A stretch of DNA of 53,893 nt from JAWKTM01 sp041399085 (GTDB lineage: Bacteria; Planctomycetota; Planctomycetia; Pirellulales; Pirellulaceae): positions 1-53,893 of the forward strand of contig JAWKTM010000052.1 in assembly GCA_041399085.1 (NCBI GenBank), written 5' to 3'. The notes beneath the pieces are model-generated. The model did not search any database and was not told where the DNA came from. It worked only from the letters and a program-made list of their open reading frames with translations. The position numbers and the translations under genes are program-made. This document shows positions 42,856 through 51,879 of this stretch, piece by piece. Position 1 is the stretch's first letter. The number at the start of each line of letters is the position of its first letter.

Positions 42856-44874
42856 TCAAAGCTTAGGTGGCGCTCGCTTCGGAGCAGGTTTGGCCATCAT
42901 TCGCTTGGCATCATTGGCAGGAGCCGGTGCATTGCCGTTCCCGCCGCCGCCGTTGCCTGGCGGGGAGAAGTCGGTAAAGTCTTCCTTCCATTTCCAGCCG
43001 ACGGGATTCTCAAGCTCTTGTTTGGCGAGCAGTGCCCACGGCGTACTGGGGTGGTCGTTTACGACGCGTTCCAATAGTGCCCGTGCGTTCTCCGCATCCT
43101 TCTCCATGCGGCTGCCGACGCTAATTTCGTTCGCCGGTTCAAGAATCCACGTGTTCGACTTGGGATCGTCTTGCTTCAGTCCGCGTTTGGCGGCGGCCAG
43201 CATGGCATTGTAAGCCTCGGTTCGGACCTTCACGGCCAGCACACGACCTAGCGCCAAATCATAGCCAGCTTGCCATCGCGGCGAGACTTCTTTCTCGCGA
43301 TCGGCTTCACCCAGCTTCAGCACGTCATAGAGCGCCTGCATCCGCGGCTCTAACTTGGCGGCCGCCTTCTGAGCCTCGGAAAGCTCATTCGCGAATTCGG
43401 CTTCACTTCGCTTGACGAACCGAGTTTGAGGCTCTTCCATCGGCGAAATCCAAGACATCTTTGCCGCTTGCAACAACGACGTGCGAGCCTTGTTCGAGCT
43501 TACTCGGCGAACGTATTCGTCCTGGGAAACATAGTCGGGACGATACTTCCGCATGATGTTCGGGTCGAAGAAATGCTTCAAGTGCGCGGAAAACTCAGCC
43601 GTCTCATTGCGCGAGACTTCTCGGTTGACATTCCGATTTGGGTGCACGGCGAAGTAGATGCCACCCGTCTCGACGCATAGCCGCGTCAAAGAGAACGGAC
43701 CAAAGCCCGAGTCGATCGGATCGGCGTCCTTGTTTCGCGCGCCGGAGAAATTCAACTTGATTCGCTCGGGCATGAACGATTCCGGACCCTGGTTGACTTG
43801 GCCCCATTGAGGCGTCTGATCGAAACTTGGATCGGGATCAACCCATTTGACGAGCGTCTCGGCCCGTCCGAACGGAGCCGGCACACCCACAACGTAAACG
43901 GGCATTTCGTATTGGCGGCACTTGCGGATCGTCGACTCCAGTCCATCTTGGTCGTCGCCGACTTCGTCCGTAAATGCGATCAGCATCACGTTGCGAGCAG
44001 GCTGGCCGGTATCGGCATCCGGAGCACGCAGCATGCGGTATTGGTCGGCTGCCATGTAGATGGCGGAAAAGACGCGTTCGACACCAGAATCGTCTCGCTT
44101 GATCGAGCCGACGGCTTCCTTGATCTCGGTCAGATTGTTCGTGGGCTTTTTCGTCAACAGATTGACTTTGTCGCCAAAAGCAATCACCGAAGTCAGCAGC
44201 GCGTCGCTCTCATGTTTCTTAAACTCCTCGGCTCCAGCGGCTTCGATCACCCCCAGTTCCTTGTAGATCCGCTCGAAGCGATCCAGGATTTCCGAACGCT
44301 GGCGAGTCAAGCTGCCGGATTGGTCGAATAGCCAAACGACCAATGTCTTGCGTTCTTGCAAAGACAACAGAATTTCGTGCGTGATCCGGTCCACGGCGCC
44401 GCTCGCGCCGGTCTCGCCGACACCTGCTGCGCCTTTTACTGGCAATGTGTTGAATTCCCGTCCGACCGCTTGCTCGACGAAGTTGTTGATTTCGATGACG
44501 GGCACTTCCGTGTCAAAAATCTCCTCGGCGGGCGAGGGCACTTCTGTCGAAATATCGGCGACGATGGGCGCCTGAGACATGGCCACTTCGGAACCATTGA
44601 CGCTATGCGCGCCGATTTCCTCAGCGGGTAGCTCGCTATAAACGAACTCCTTGGGAAGCTCCAAAATCTCAGGTTCTTCTTCCACCAGCGGCGTTTCAAT
44701 TGTCAGCACGACTTGGTTCGTGTGGTAAACCAGCGGCGTGAGACCGAGCGCCAGCAACAGAAAAACGTGAAATACGACACTGGCCACAAACGAAGTTGAA
44801 TCGCCATCGAAAGGCGTATCCTCTTCACCAGTTTGCGCTTGCCACCAAGTGCGAAGTCCTTCAGCGACTTTCAC
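42856..44874 (-). CDS. von Willebrand factor type A domain protein with N-terminal membrane anchor
   Basis: The start is GTG 44874 with the strong site GAGGAGTAAC upstream (672 aa). There is a membrane segment at about residues 29-50 (SFVASVVFHVFLLLALGLTP). A Glu/Pro/Val-rich periplasmic linker then leads to a VWA domain. Its metal site is partly visible as VVWLFDQSGSLTRQRS (Asp-x-Ser-x-Ser) and VMLIAFTDEVGDDQDG. The C-terminal part has helical repeats (AAKLEPRMQALYDVLKLGEA, EKDAENARALLERVVNDHPS) that may act like TPRs, and ends in a Gly/Asn/Pro/Ala/Lys-rich tail. Planctomycetes have many such VWA proteins of unknown role. It is a monocistronic unit closed by a terminator. Confidence 0.85.
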   Translation of the reverse strand: MKVAEGLRTWWQAQTGEEDTPFDGDSTSFVASVVFHVFLLLALGLTPLVYHTNQVVLTIETPLVEEEPEILELPKEFVYSELPAEEIGAHSVNGSEVAMSQAPIVADISTEVPSPAEEIFDTEVPVIEINNFVEQAVGREFNTLPVKGAAGVGETGASGAVDRITHEILLSLQERKTLVVWLFDQSGSLTRQRSEILDRFERIYKELGVIEAAGAEEFKKHESDALLTSVIAFGDKVNLLTKKPTNNLTEIKEAVGSIKRDDSGVERVFSAIYMAADQYRMLRAPDADTGQPARNVMLIAFTDEVGDDQDGLESTIRKCRQYEMPVYVVGVPAPFGRAETLVKWVDPDPSFDQTPQWGQVNQGPESFMPERIKLNFSGARNKDADPIDSGFGPFSLTRLCVETGGIYFAVHPNRNVNREVSRNETAEFSAHLKHFFDPNIMRKYRPDYVSQDEYVRRVSSNKARTSLLQAAKMSWISPMEEPQTRFVKRSEAEFANELSEAQKAAAKLEPRMQALYDVLKLGEADREKEVSPRWQAGYDLALGRVLAVKVRTEAYNAMLAAAKRGLKQDDPKSNTWILEPANEISVGSRMEKDAENARALLERVVNDHPSTPWALLAKQELENPVGWKWKEDFTDFSPPGNGGGGNGNAPAPANDAKRMMAKPAPKRAPPKL

Positions 44875-45630
44875 GGCTGTTACTCCTCTGTTCGGAAACT
44901 CGTCGTTGCGTTGTCAGCCCAGCGTAGCAGATTACCGTAACTTATTCTCTACCATCGGCTTAATCGATGCAAGCAAGATGCATAAACTGCCGCTCGGTGC
45001 AAACTTCGCGAAACGGAATTTGCATCCCCCGCTTACGGTCGATGTCAGGTCGCGTCGCTTCGCACGCTTGGACCAACGTGGTTAACGTTCGCCAATGCGG
45101 AAAGTACTCGCGTCTTTAATGACAACTGACTCTGTTGGCACGGCTGAGCTATGGCTAAAGTGCCGGACTTTAGTGGTCCTTCGGCCGATAATCGTTACAG
45201 ACTATCGGCAACTGCCCGCGTCCGCAGCGATATTCGGCACCGTGGATCCGGCGATTCGCGATGACTAGTTCGCGACGGAGCGTCTGGTTTATTCCCGCTC
45301 CATCCGCTCGCTTCGGCGCTCGTCGTACGCATCGTGTAACTTTTCCCGAACAGCAATCAGAATTCGTGTGCTGTCATCAGCTTGACCAAGCAGACGGAAG
45401 CCGCGTTGCTGATTTGCTTTGCGACGTTTCCGCCGCCCAAAACTTCGTTGACGGTGCCCGTCGTGGGTCTTACGATGGAAAGTCCACTAGGTATCCGAAG
45501 CTCTATTGAATCCCGCGGCAACCGGATCGTGTCGCCGCCGGGGTGACGTTGAGCTTGCCTGACCGCGATGGCCGCCGTTGCCGATCGCTTTCTTCAGGGG
45601 CTGTTCCTCCGTGAATCGAGGCTGAGTTTC
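44875..45630. other. Long non-coding region between the VWA gene and the alpha/beta hydrolase
   Basis: About 750 bp between divergently transcribed genes. A plus-strand open frame at 45261-45509 has no ribosome-binding site and no family resemblance, and I do not call it. A weak dyad GCCGATA/TATCGGC lies at 45184-45209. I see no tRNA or known RNA motif. The length is enough for a regulatory RNA or a missed short gene, but nothing supports either. Confidence 0.5.
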
Positions 45631-46614
45631 ATGCGTTTACGAGAATTGGTTGCCGTGCTGACGGTCGGATGTTTTCTGCTCGCGACGCGGAGCGTTCAAG
45701 CGGACGAGGCCGATGACAAGGTGCAAATTGCCAAACCGCAAGACATGACTCTGGATACCAAGGACGGCGTCGAGCTCCGCTGCACCTACTATCCTGGCGG
45801 CGTGATTCAGACGGATCGGGACAAGTTTCAGAAGATCGACGGCAAGAAGGTCGTGCCCATCATGATGATTCATGGTTGGGGCGGACAACGCGGCGACTTC
45901 GACGGGCTGGCCCGCATGCTGCAAGCCATGGGGCACGCGGTGATCGTTCCCGACCTGCGAGGGCATGGCTCGAGCACAACGCAGGAAATCCCCGGTCGCG
46001 ATGCAAAGACATTGGAACTCGACCGCATGAACAAGGTCGATATTCTGGCCATGGTGGCGGCCGATCTTGAAGCTGTGAAAAGCTTTCTCAAGAAGGAAAA
46101 CAACGACGCGAAGCTAAACATCGAGGCGCTGTGCGTTATTGGCTCGGAGTTTGGAGCGGTGCTGGCGGTCAACTGGTCATTTCAGGATTGGAGTTGGCGG
46201 CAATTGCCGAATTACAAGCAGGGCCAAGACGTTAAAGCGATGGTTCTGTTGTCGCCCATCCGGCAGTTCAAGGGAGTCTCCGCGGATGCCGCCATGCGTC
46301 ATCCGGCCATTCGCAGTCAACTGTCGGTGATGATCGTTTCGGGGCGCGCGAGCGACGACTACAGCGACGCTCGCCGGTTGCACAACAACTTTGAACGGTA
46401 TCACGAAGAGCCGCCCCAGGACCGGGAGGAGCGACTGGAGAAACAGGATCTGTTCTTCATTTCGCCAGAGACCTCGTTGGTTGGGACGAAGCTGTTAGCT
46501 GGGCGCGGGCTAAACGTTGCTCAGAACATCGCCGTCTTCATCAACCTGCGGCTGGTCAACAAAATGGACGATTTCAAGTGGCAGGATCGTACCAACCCGT
46601 TGGCTGGAGGCTAG
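45631..46614 (+). CDS. Secreted alpha/beta hydrolase-fold protein with an altered nucleophile motif
   Basis: ATG 45631 (MRLRELVAVLTVGCFLLATR) with a signal peptide ending at VQADE; earlier in-frame starts exist. The 327-aa protein has the alpha/beta-hydrolase order: an oxyanion-side MMIHGWGGQRGDFDGLA, VIVPDLRGHGSS, then the nucleophile elbow. The elbow here reads CVIGSEFGAVLA, with Glu where the nucleophilic Ser of G-x-S-x-G should be. A catalytic His is not certain. So it may be inactive or use another residue. The stop overlaps the stop of the convergent LysM gene in the palindrome CTAG (46611-46614). Confidence 0.78.
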   Translation: MRLRELVAVLTVGCFLLATRSVQADEADDKVQIAKPQDMTLDTKDGVELRCTYYPGGVIQTDRDKFQKIDGKKVVPIMMIHGWGGQRGDFDGLARMLQAMGHAVIVPDLRGHGSSTTQEIPGRDAKTLELDRMNKVDILAMVAADLEAVKSFLKKENNDAKLNIEALCVIGSEFGAVLAVNWSFQDWSWRQLPNYKQGQDVKAMVLLSPIRQFKGVSADAAMRHPAIRSQLSVMIVSGRASDDYSDARRLHNNFERYHEEPPQDREERLEKQDLFFISPETSLVGTKLLAGRGLNVAQNIAVFINLRLVNKMDDFKWQDRTNPLAGG

Positions 46615-47447
46615 TTGCCGCGGAACCGCCGAAAAGCGTCCGCAGGCACGGGGCTTAGTTTCGCCGGAAACGTTTGGTCGACTCCATTCGATGGAACGGA
46701 CGAAGCGGCGGGCTGTCCAGACAATGATTCGTTTGCCAGATTCTCGGGCGATTGGATGCCATTGACCGACTGGTGGAAGTCCAAGCCCAGACGGTTTGCT
46801 TCCTCCATCGGCGCGGGATGGATGGGGATGACCAATTCTTCGCCAACGACGAGCAAATCAGGGTGCGAAATCTTCTCGCGATTTGCTTGGTAAATCTCCG
46901 GCCAACGTTCCTCGTCGCCCAGATAGCGTTGCGCCAGCGAAGGCAGTGAGTCGCCGTCTTTGATGCGGTGGCGCTTTTCTGGCACGGAGGATGTCGACAG
47001 CCGTTCGCGATGCGGTTGCAACCGAGTCGTCGGAATCGCTGGAGGCGCCATTGCCGCGGCGGACGGCGGCTGCTTGGCGATCGACGGGATCGGAATGGAT
47101 GCCGCCAAACGATCTGGCAGCAAAGGACGACTTGCTGGCCGAAGGTCGGTTGAACCTGCCTGCGGTTTTGCCAGCGGCGCCGGCGTGCTGGTCGCAACAC
47201 GCGGCGAATCCGCTACGGAGCGCCCAGGAATCGGACGCTCGTCAGATCGCGCGTGCGGTGGCGTCGCGGAGATAGGCTCGGGACGCAATTGCAGCGGAAT
47301 CGTTAGCTCGCTAGCGGCCTGCTCCGCTGGTTCCACCGCCGGCTGTTCCGGCAACGCCTTTGGCGAAGGCTGCCGAAACGCATTGGCCGCGACGAGTCCG
47401 CCCGCGATCACGATCGTTGCCCAGGCAGTCGATCTAGCCCGACTCAC
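46611..47447 (-). CDS. LysM-domain protein with N-terminal membrane anchor
   Basis: The start is GTG 47447 (VSRARSTAWATIVIAGGLVA), with GGAGG ten bases upstream; an in-frame GTG at 47471 lacks this signal. The 278-aa protein has a membrane segment in the first 20 residues, then a long Pro/Ala/Ser/Glu-rich disordered linker of about 140 residues. A single LysM domain follows near residues 165-205 (HRIKDGDSLPSLAQRYLGDE, ERWPEIYQANREKISHPDLL). A short tail closes it. LysM binds peptidoglycan or similar glycans; this protein may anchor to the cell envelope. It has overlapping stop codons with the hydrolase at 45631. Confidence 0.82.
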   Translation of the reverse strand: MSRARSTAWATIVIAGGLVAANAFRQPSPKALPEQPAVEPAEQAASELTIPLQLRPEPISATPPHARSDERPIPGRSVADSPRVATSTPAPLAKPQAGSTDLRPASRPLLPDRLAASIPIPSIAKQPPSAAAMAPPAIPTTRLQPHRERLSTSSVPEKRHRIKDGDSLPSLAQRYLGDEERWPEIYQANREKISHPDLLVVGEELVIPIHPAPMEEANRLGLDFHQSVNGIQSPENLANESLSGQPAASSVPSNGVDQTFPAKLSPVPADAFRRFRGN

Positions 47448-47670
47448 GAAACTCGTACCTCCGCCACACACGTCGTCGATTTACCAAGCGGTCCGCCCCG
47501 CACTGTGGTCGTTCGGCGCACCGCACCGTAATCCCCATCGACATGAATCGTCGACCGACTGGACCGAAACCGGGGCAAGGTCAGCGGATCGCCGACGGTG
47601 GCCCGGCGAAATCGTGAATGGCGTCAACCGCTATGTAAACGCCAATGATTGCCGAACTGTTACCGCGCAA

Positions 47671-47697
47671 GAAAAAGGGGCGACCGGAATCGCCCCT
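47671..47697 (-). terminator. Intrinsic terminator of the yajC-secDF operon
   Basis: The arms AGGGGCGA and TCGCCCCT form a perfect 8-bp stem with a 6-base loop. The minus strand continues with TTTTTC. It lies about 50 bp after the secDF stop. Confidence 0.85.
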
Positions 47698-47744
47698 CTG
47701 CTTAATCCAGTTTCGTGATTGCGAAAGGAACCGCCCGCCGGGAA

Positions 47745-50700
47745 CTAGACCGCCGAAGTATTCGGTTTCTCCGAACGATTCGTCATCCACAACAGGATTG
47801 GCGAAGCGACAAAGATGGAGCTGTACGTTCCCACGATCACGCCAATCACCAGGGCGAATGCAAAACCGTGGATGCCTTCGCCACCCAGGAAGTACAGAAT
47901 CAACACCACCAGCAACGTCGTCATCGAAGTCAACATCGTGCGGCTGAGCGTTTGATTGATGCTGGTGTTGATCATTTCGCCGGTCAGATTGGGACTCTTG
48001 CCTTTCACTTCGCGGATGCGGTCGAACACCACAATCGTGTCGTTCAGCGAATAACCGATCAGCGTAAGAAACGCGGCCACGACGGGCAAACTGATTTTGA
48101 ATTCGTCCACCAGCAAGAAGCCCAATGCGCCAGCCAGCCAGTAGCTGACCGCGATCGCACCCAAGGTAATCATTACGTCATGCACCAACGCGACGACGGC
48201 CGCCAAGCCATACGTGAGCTTCTGAAATCGGAACCAAATGTAGGCCACAATGCCTAACAAACTGGCCAGCAGGGCTCCGATCGCGATCACTTGCGTATCG
48301 CCCGCCACCTTTCCACCGATCTTGCTGGACGACATCCAGATGGGTGTGGTCTCCATGCGGCGTTGCAGCGCGTTAAGCACCTCTTGGAATTGTTCTGGCG
48401 TGGCGGCCGCATTCACGTTCCATTCGTCATACGGCTTGTTGTCTTCGGGACGAAACGCGGGGCTGGTCGCCGCCACATTGAATTGGCCAACCGGCGCATT
48501 CGCGGCCTCAGCCGCTCGCTGCAATTCATCGATCAATGTCGGAGCACTGATCGGATGCTCGGGAAACGACAGAGTCGCCGTCGAAAAGACAGCCACTGCC
48601 TTAGGCGAGCTCTCGCTTTCATCTTCCGCCGAAGCTGGGCCGGCTTCCTCACCCGCAGCGTTCTCTGCCGCGGCGGGCGGCTCGGTAGCTGGAGTTTCCG
48701 TAGCTGGAGTTTCCTCCGGCTTAGCGTCCGAGGACGGTTCTGGCTGGTCGGTTGGAGCCGGTTCCGGTTTGGGGTCAGCCGCCGGTTCGTTGGCGGGCTC
48801 GGTGGTTGGTTCCGTAGGAGTCTCCGCCGGCTTTTCGTCTTTCGGCTCCGCAGTCGGTTCCGACTCGGCCGGCTGCTCAGTAGAAGGTTCGTCGGCCGGT
48901 GAATCGTCGCTTGCCGGCTTCTCGTCCGCAGGCTTCTCGTCAGCCGGTTTCTCGTCAGCCGGTTTCTCATCAGCCGCTGGCGCTTCTTCCGCCGGTTTCT
49001 CATCGGCGGGTTTGTCTTCCGCTGGCGGATCCGAGGCATCGCTGGCCGTTTCCGACGGATTCTCGTCAAGAGCTGCGATCCAGGTTTCCGGCGGCAGATC
49101 GGTGCGCCGGCTTGTCTTCGTGGCGTTCTCGTCCGCCGGAGCCGCAGGCGACTCGGAAGCATCGGTTTCCGCCTCGCCAGCCTTCTCGCTCTCGCCCGAA
49201 TCGCGCGCCGCGACTTGGCGAACCGATTCAACCACTTTCAATTGGTAATGAGCGAGCGGGAAACTCTTGTCGAGCAACTCTTGAAGCGTCTCGACTTCTT
49301 CCAGCGACGCGTCAATCTTCCAAACCGAGTTGACCGGCTTATCCTGCATCTCCAAGTGCGTCAGCGTGTAATCGACCTTCGTGCCTTCCGCGGTCGTGAC
49401 ACCCTTGAGCATGTCATCCACGCGCTGACGGACTTCAGCGTCCGGCATCGGTTCCTCCAGCGTCATCACGACGGACACGCCACCGAGAAAGTCGATGTCG
49501 AAGATGCCGGCGCCGCGGCCGATCACGCCTACGATCCCGACGCCAATAAGCACCAGGGAGACGACAACCGCCAAACCTTGCTTGCGAACGAAATCGACAT
49601 GCGTGTTGCTGACCAGTTGCATCATGTTCAGCTTGGTCAACACGCGCTTGCGTTCGGCAATGTCGAACACCACGCGAGCACAGAAGATGGCCGTGAACAT
49701 ACTCATCAGGATGCCCAAGATCAAAGTCACGGCAAATCCGCGAATCTGATCCGTTCCGATCCAGTACAACACGATGCCCGTAATCAACGTGGTCAAGTTC
49801 GCGTCGACGATCGTCGTCGTCGCTCGGCTGAAACCATTGCGAATTGCCATTCGCAACGCGGCTCCGCGATGCAGTTCCTCGCGAATCCGTTCGAAAATCA
49901 ACACGTTCGCGTCAACCGACATACCGACGGTCAGCACCAAGCCGGCCAGACCAGGCAACGTCAACGGGGCTCGCATCAGAATCATCAGGGCCAGCGTGAA
50001 CAACAAGTTCGCGAGCAACGCCAAGCTGGCGACCAAACCGGCAAACCTGTAGTAAATCAAAATAAAGACCAACACGGCGCCCAAGGAAATCATGATGGAC
50101 GACGTGCCCTTGCGGATCGTTTCCAAACCCAGGGTCGAACCGATCTGGTTTTCGGTGATCGGCGACTTCTGCAAGGTCGCGGGCAACTTACCGGCCTGCA
50201 ACACGCCGACCAGAAAGTCCACTTCTTCTTGCGTGAAGCGGCCCGAGATCTCGCCGCTGTCGCTGATGATGCTGCGAATCACCGGAGCGGAGAGCAAGTT
50301 GTTATCGAGCACGATCCCCAGATTCCACATCTGGTTCGTCTCTTTGTCCGGCGAGTACTCGCGAGTCAACTCCTGAAACAGCTTCGCTCCGACGCCCTTC
50401 AGCCGGAAACGAACGTTGGGATTGAGCATCTCGTCATAGCCGGCTTGGGCCGAGGCCAAATAGTCGCCCGTGACGTCCCAATCGTCCTCCGACATCAACA
50501 CATCGATTTCTTGAACATCTTGCTGCTTCAGATAGGAAGCCAAATTAATGCCGGCGGGAACATCCAAAATCTCGCCCGTTGCCGCATTGCGGATGATGTC
50601 GCCCGAAACGTCGACTTTGAAGGGACGAACGCCGTCTTCCTCTTCGCGAACCCGAGCGACACGGACCCATTTGCCCAACCGCTCGCCGCTGTCATCCACC

Positions 50701-51326
50701 ACTTCGTCCCGCAGTCGCCGAATCGGGTCGGCCGCCATCTCCTGGGCCGCCAGCAGCAATTGACGATGCTTGGGACGCCGCGTCGCGACGATACGAAACT
50801 CCAACGCGCCGGCGGTGCTGATCCGTCGCTTGATCTGTTCCACTTCCAAAGGATCGGTTTCGGGAACGATGATCTCGATCTGCCGATCGCCGTAAGGTCG
50901 CACGACAATCTCTTTCGTGCCGGCCGGATTGATGCGTTCGGAAATCGCTTGCACCAACGCCTGATCGACACGATTGCGACGCGGCTGGCCCATGTCGGCG
51001 TTCTGCTCGACCTCGGCATCTTGATCGTTGCCGGCCAGCGTCTGATCCGATTCCAATTCGTAAATCAGAATCGAACCGCCGCGCAAGTCGACGCCAAACT
51101 GCAGCTTGCCCATCGCCACGATGCACCCGGCCGCGGCCAACGTGCAGAGGATCAAGCCGATCTTCCAACCGTAGTCCGCCATCCGCATCGATCGGGCCAG
51201 AAAGCTACCGATCACGAACGGCAAAACCAGTACGGCGACCGTCGCGGCGATCACGATCAACGTCTGCGATTGAACGACGCCGTCCGCCTGGGCGAACAAA
51301 ACGGGAAGCAAATGATTCAGCGACAT
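47745..51326 (-). CDS. secDF: SecDF fusion protein with a long disordered insert
   Basis: Accessory translocon subunit that uses the proton gradient to pull proteins through SecYEG. One chain of 1193 aa starting at ATG 51326 combines SecD and SecF. The SecD half carries LQFGVDLRGGSILIYELESD, SGRFTQEEVDFLVGVLQAGK and the membrane block MSVDANVLIFERIREELHRG. The SecF half begins with VDFVRKQGLAVVVSLVLIGV and FDIDFLGGVSVVMTL, and ends with IGYSLNDTIVVFDRIREVKG and LSRTMLTSMTTLLVVLILYF. Between the first and second SecF membrane helices is a 200-residue insert (about residues 705-912) of Pro/Ala/Asp/Glu/Lys repeats such as ADEKPADEKPADEKPADEKP. It probably lies in the periplasm. It forms an operon with yajC (90 bp upstream). 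Confidence 0.96.
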   Translation of the reverse strand: MSLNHLLPVLFAQADGVVQSQTLIVIAATVAVLVLPFVIGSFLARSMRMADYGWKIGLILCTLAAAGCIVAMGKLQFGVDLRGGSILIYELESDQTLAGNDQDAEVEQNADMGQPRRNRVDQALVQAISERINPAGTKEIVVRPYGDRQIEIIVPETDPLEVEQIKRRISTAGALEFRIVATRRPKHRQLLLAAQEMAADPIRRLRDEVVDDSGERLGKWVRVARVREEEDGVRPFKVDVSGDIIRNAATGEILDVPAGINLASYLKQQDVQEIDVLMSEDDWDVTGDYLASAQAGYDEMLNPNVRFRLKGVGAKLFQELTREYSPDKETNQMWNLGIVLDNNLLSAPVIRSIISDSGEISGRFTQEEVDFLVGVLQAGKLPATLQKSPITENQIGSTLGLETIRKGTSSIMISLGAVLVFILIYYRFAGLVASLALLANLLFTLALMILMRAPLTLPGLAGLVLTVGMSVDANVLIFERIREELHRGAALRMAIRNGFSRATTTIVDANLTTLITGIVLYWIGTDQIRGFAVTLILGILMSMFTAIFCARVVFDIAERKRVLTKLNMMQLVSNTHVDFVRKQGLAVVVSLVLIGVGIVGVIGRGAGIFDIDFLGGVSVVMTLEEPMPDAEVRQRVDDMLKGVTTAEGTKVDYTLTHLEMQDKPVNSVWKIDASLEEVETLQELLDKSFPLAHYQLKVVESVRQVAARDSGESEKAGEAETDASESPAAPADENATKTSRRTDLPPETWIAALDENPSETASDASDPPAEDKPADEKPAEEAPAADEKPADEKPADEKPADEKPASDDSPADEPSTEQPAESEPTAEPKDEKPAETPTEPTTEPANEPAADPKPEPAPTDQPEPSSDAKPEETPATETPATEPPAAAENAAGEEAGPASAEDESESSPKAVAVFSTATLSFPEHPISAPTLIDELQRAAEAANAPVGQFNVAATSPAFRPEDNKPYDEWNVNAAATPEQFQEVLNALQRRMETTPIWMSSSKIGGKVAGDTQVIAIGALLASLLGIVAYIWFRFQKLTYGLAAVVALVHDVMITLGAIAVSYWLAGALGFLLVDEFKISLPVVAAFLTLIGYSLNDTIVVFDRIREVKGKSPNLTGEMINTSINQTLSRTMLTSMTTLLVVLILYFLGGEGIHGFAFALVIGVIVGTYSSIFVASPILLWMTNRSEKPNTSAV

Positions 51327-51416
51327 GACTGTTTGTTCCTGGTTCCCGAACCATGCAATGTAGGGATGAAGCGAAACGCCCAGGTGTGCGGGCGAGCTCG
51401 CGATGTCATTTAGCGA

Positions 51417-51797
51417 CTAGTCTTTGTCCTTGTCTTTATCCTTCGTCGTGCCACCGTCGTCGGTGATTACCCGAGCGATGGCGCTGCGTTGAACTCGCAG
51501 CCGAGTATTGCTGTTCTCGTCGACACGAATCGTGACTTCGTCGCTGCCCGAAACGTTCACGACCGTTCCGAAGATGCCACCGATCGTAACCACGCGATCG
51601 TTCTTCTTCAGTTGGTCCAGCATCGAAGCCACCTCGGCTCGACGACGACGCTCGGTGCGGAAGATCATGAAGTAAAACAGCACGCCGATCAAAATGAACG
51701 GAATCAGCGGGCTGGCGAGGCCAAACATGCCAGGCGGCTCCGCCCCCTTGGCTTGAGCGAACAGACTGCAAGATATCTGAGCGAGCGGCGAGAGCAT
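51417..51797 (-). CDS. yajC: Preprotein translocase subunit YajC
   Basis: Small single-pass partner of SecDF. I start at ATG 51797 (MLSPLAQISCSLFAQAKGAE), giving 126 aa. Open codons continue to 52028 without a ribosome-binding site. After a short N-terminal extension comes the membrane helix (SPLIPFILIGVLFYFMIFRT), the RTERRRRAEVASMLDQLKKN stretch and the family core RVVTIGGIFGTVVNV. It ends in a charged Lys/Asp tail (TKDKDKDKD). It precedes secDF by 90 bp on the same strand and shares its terminator. Confidence 0.93.
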   Translation of the reverse strand: MLSPLAQISCSLFAQAKGAEPPGMFGLASPLIPFILIGVLFYFMIFRTERRRRAEVASMLDQLKKNDRVVTIGGIFGTVVNVSGSDEVTIRVDENSNTRLRVQRSAIARVITDDGGTTKDKDKDKD

Positions 51798-51879
51798 GAA
51801 CCAACGTATTCCTGCGATCCGGGGCCACTGATCCGCTCTGCGCCCTTCGGGGTCGACAACGGAACGAGCATTGAACGAT

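Noticed and set aside
45184..45209. Dyad GCCGATA/TATCGGC as a terminator
   Set aside because: No T-run on either side and a 12-base loop. Too weak to call.
45261..45509. Plus-strand frame in the long gap before the alpha/beta hydrolase
   Set aside because: No ribosome-binding site, mixed composition and no family match.
49215..51413. 732-codon plus-strand open frame opposite secDF
   Set aside because: Antisense shadow of secDF with no domain and no ribosome-binding site. Its length reflects codon bias of the real gene.
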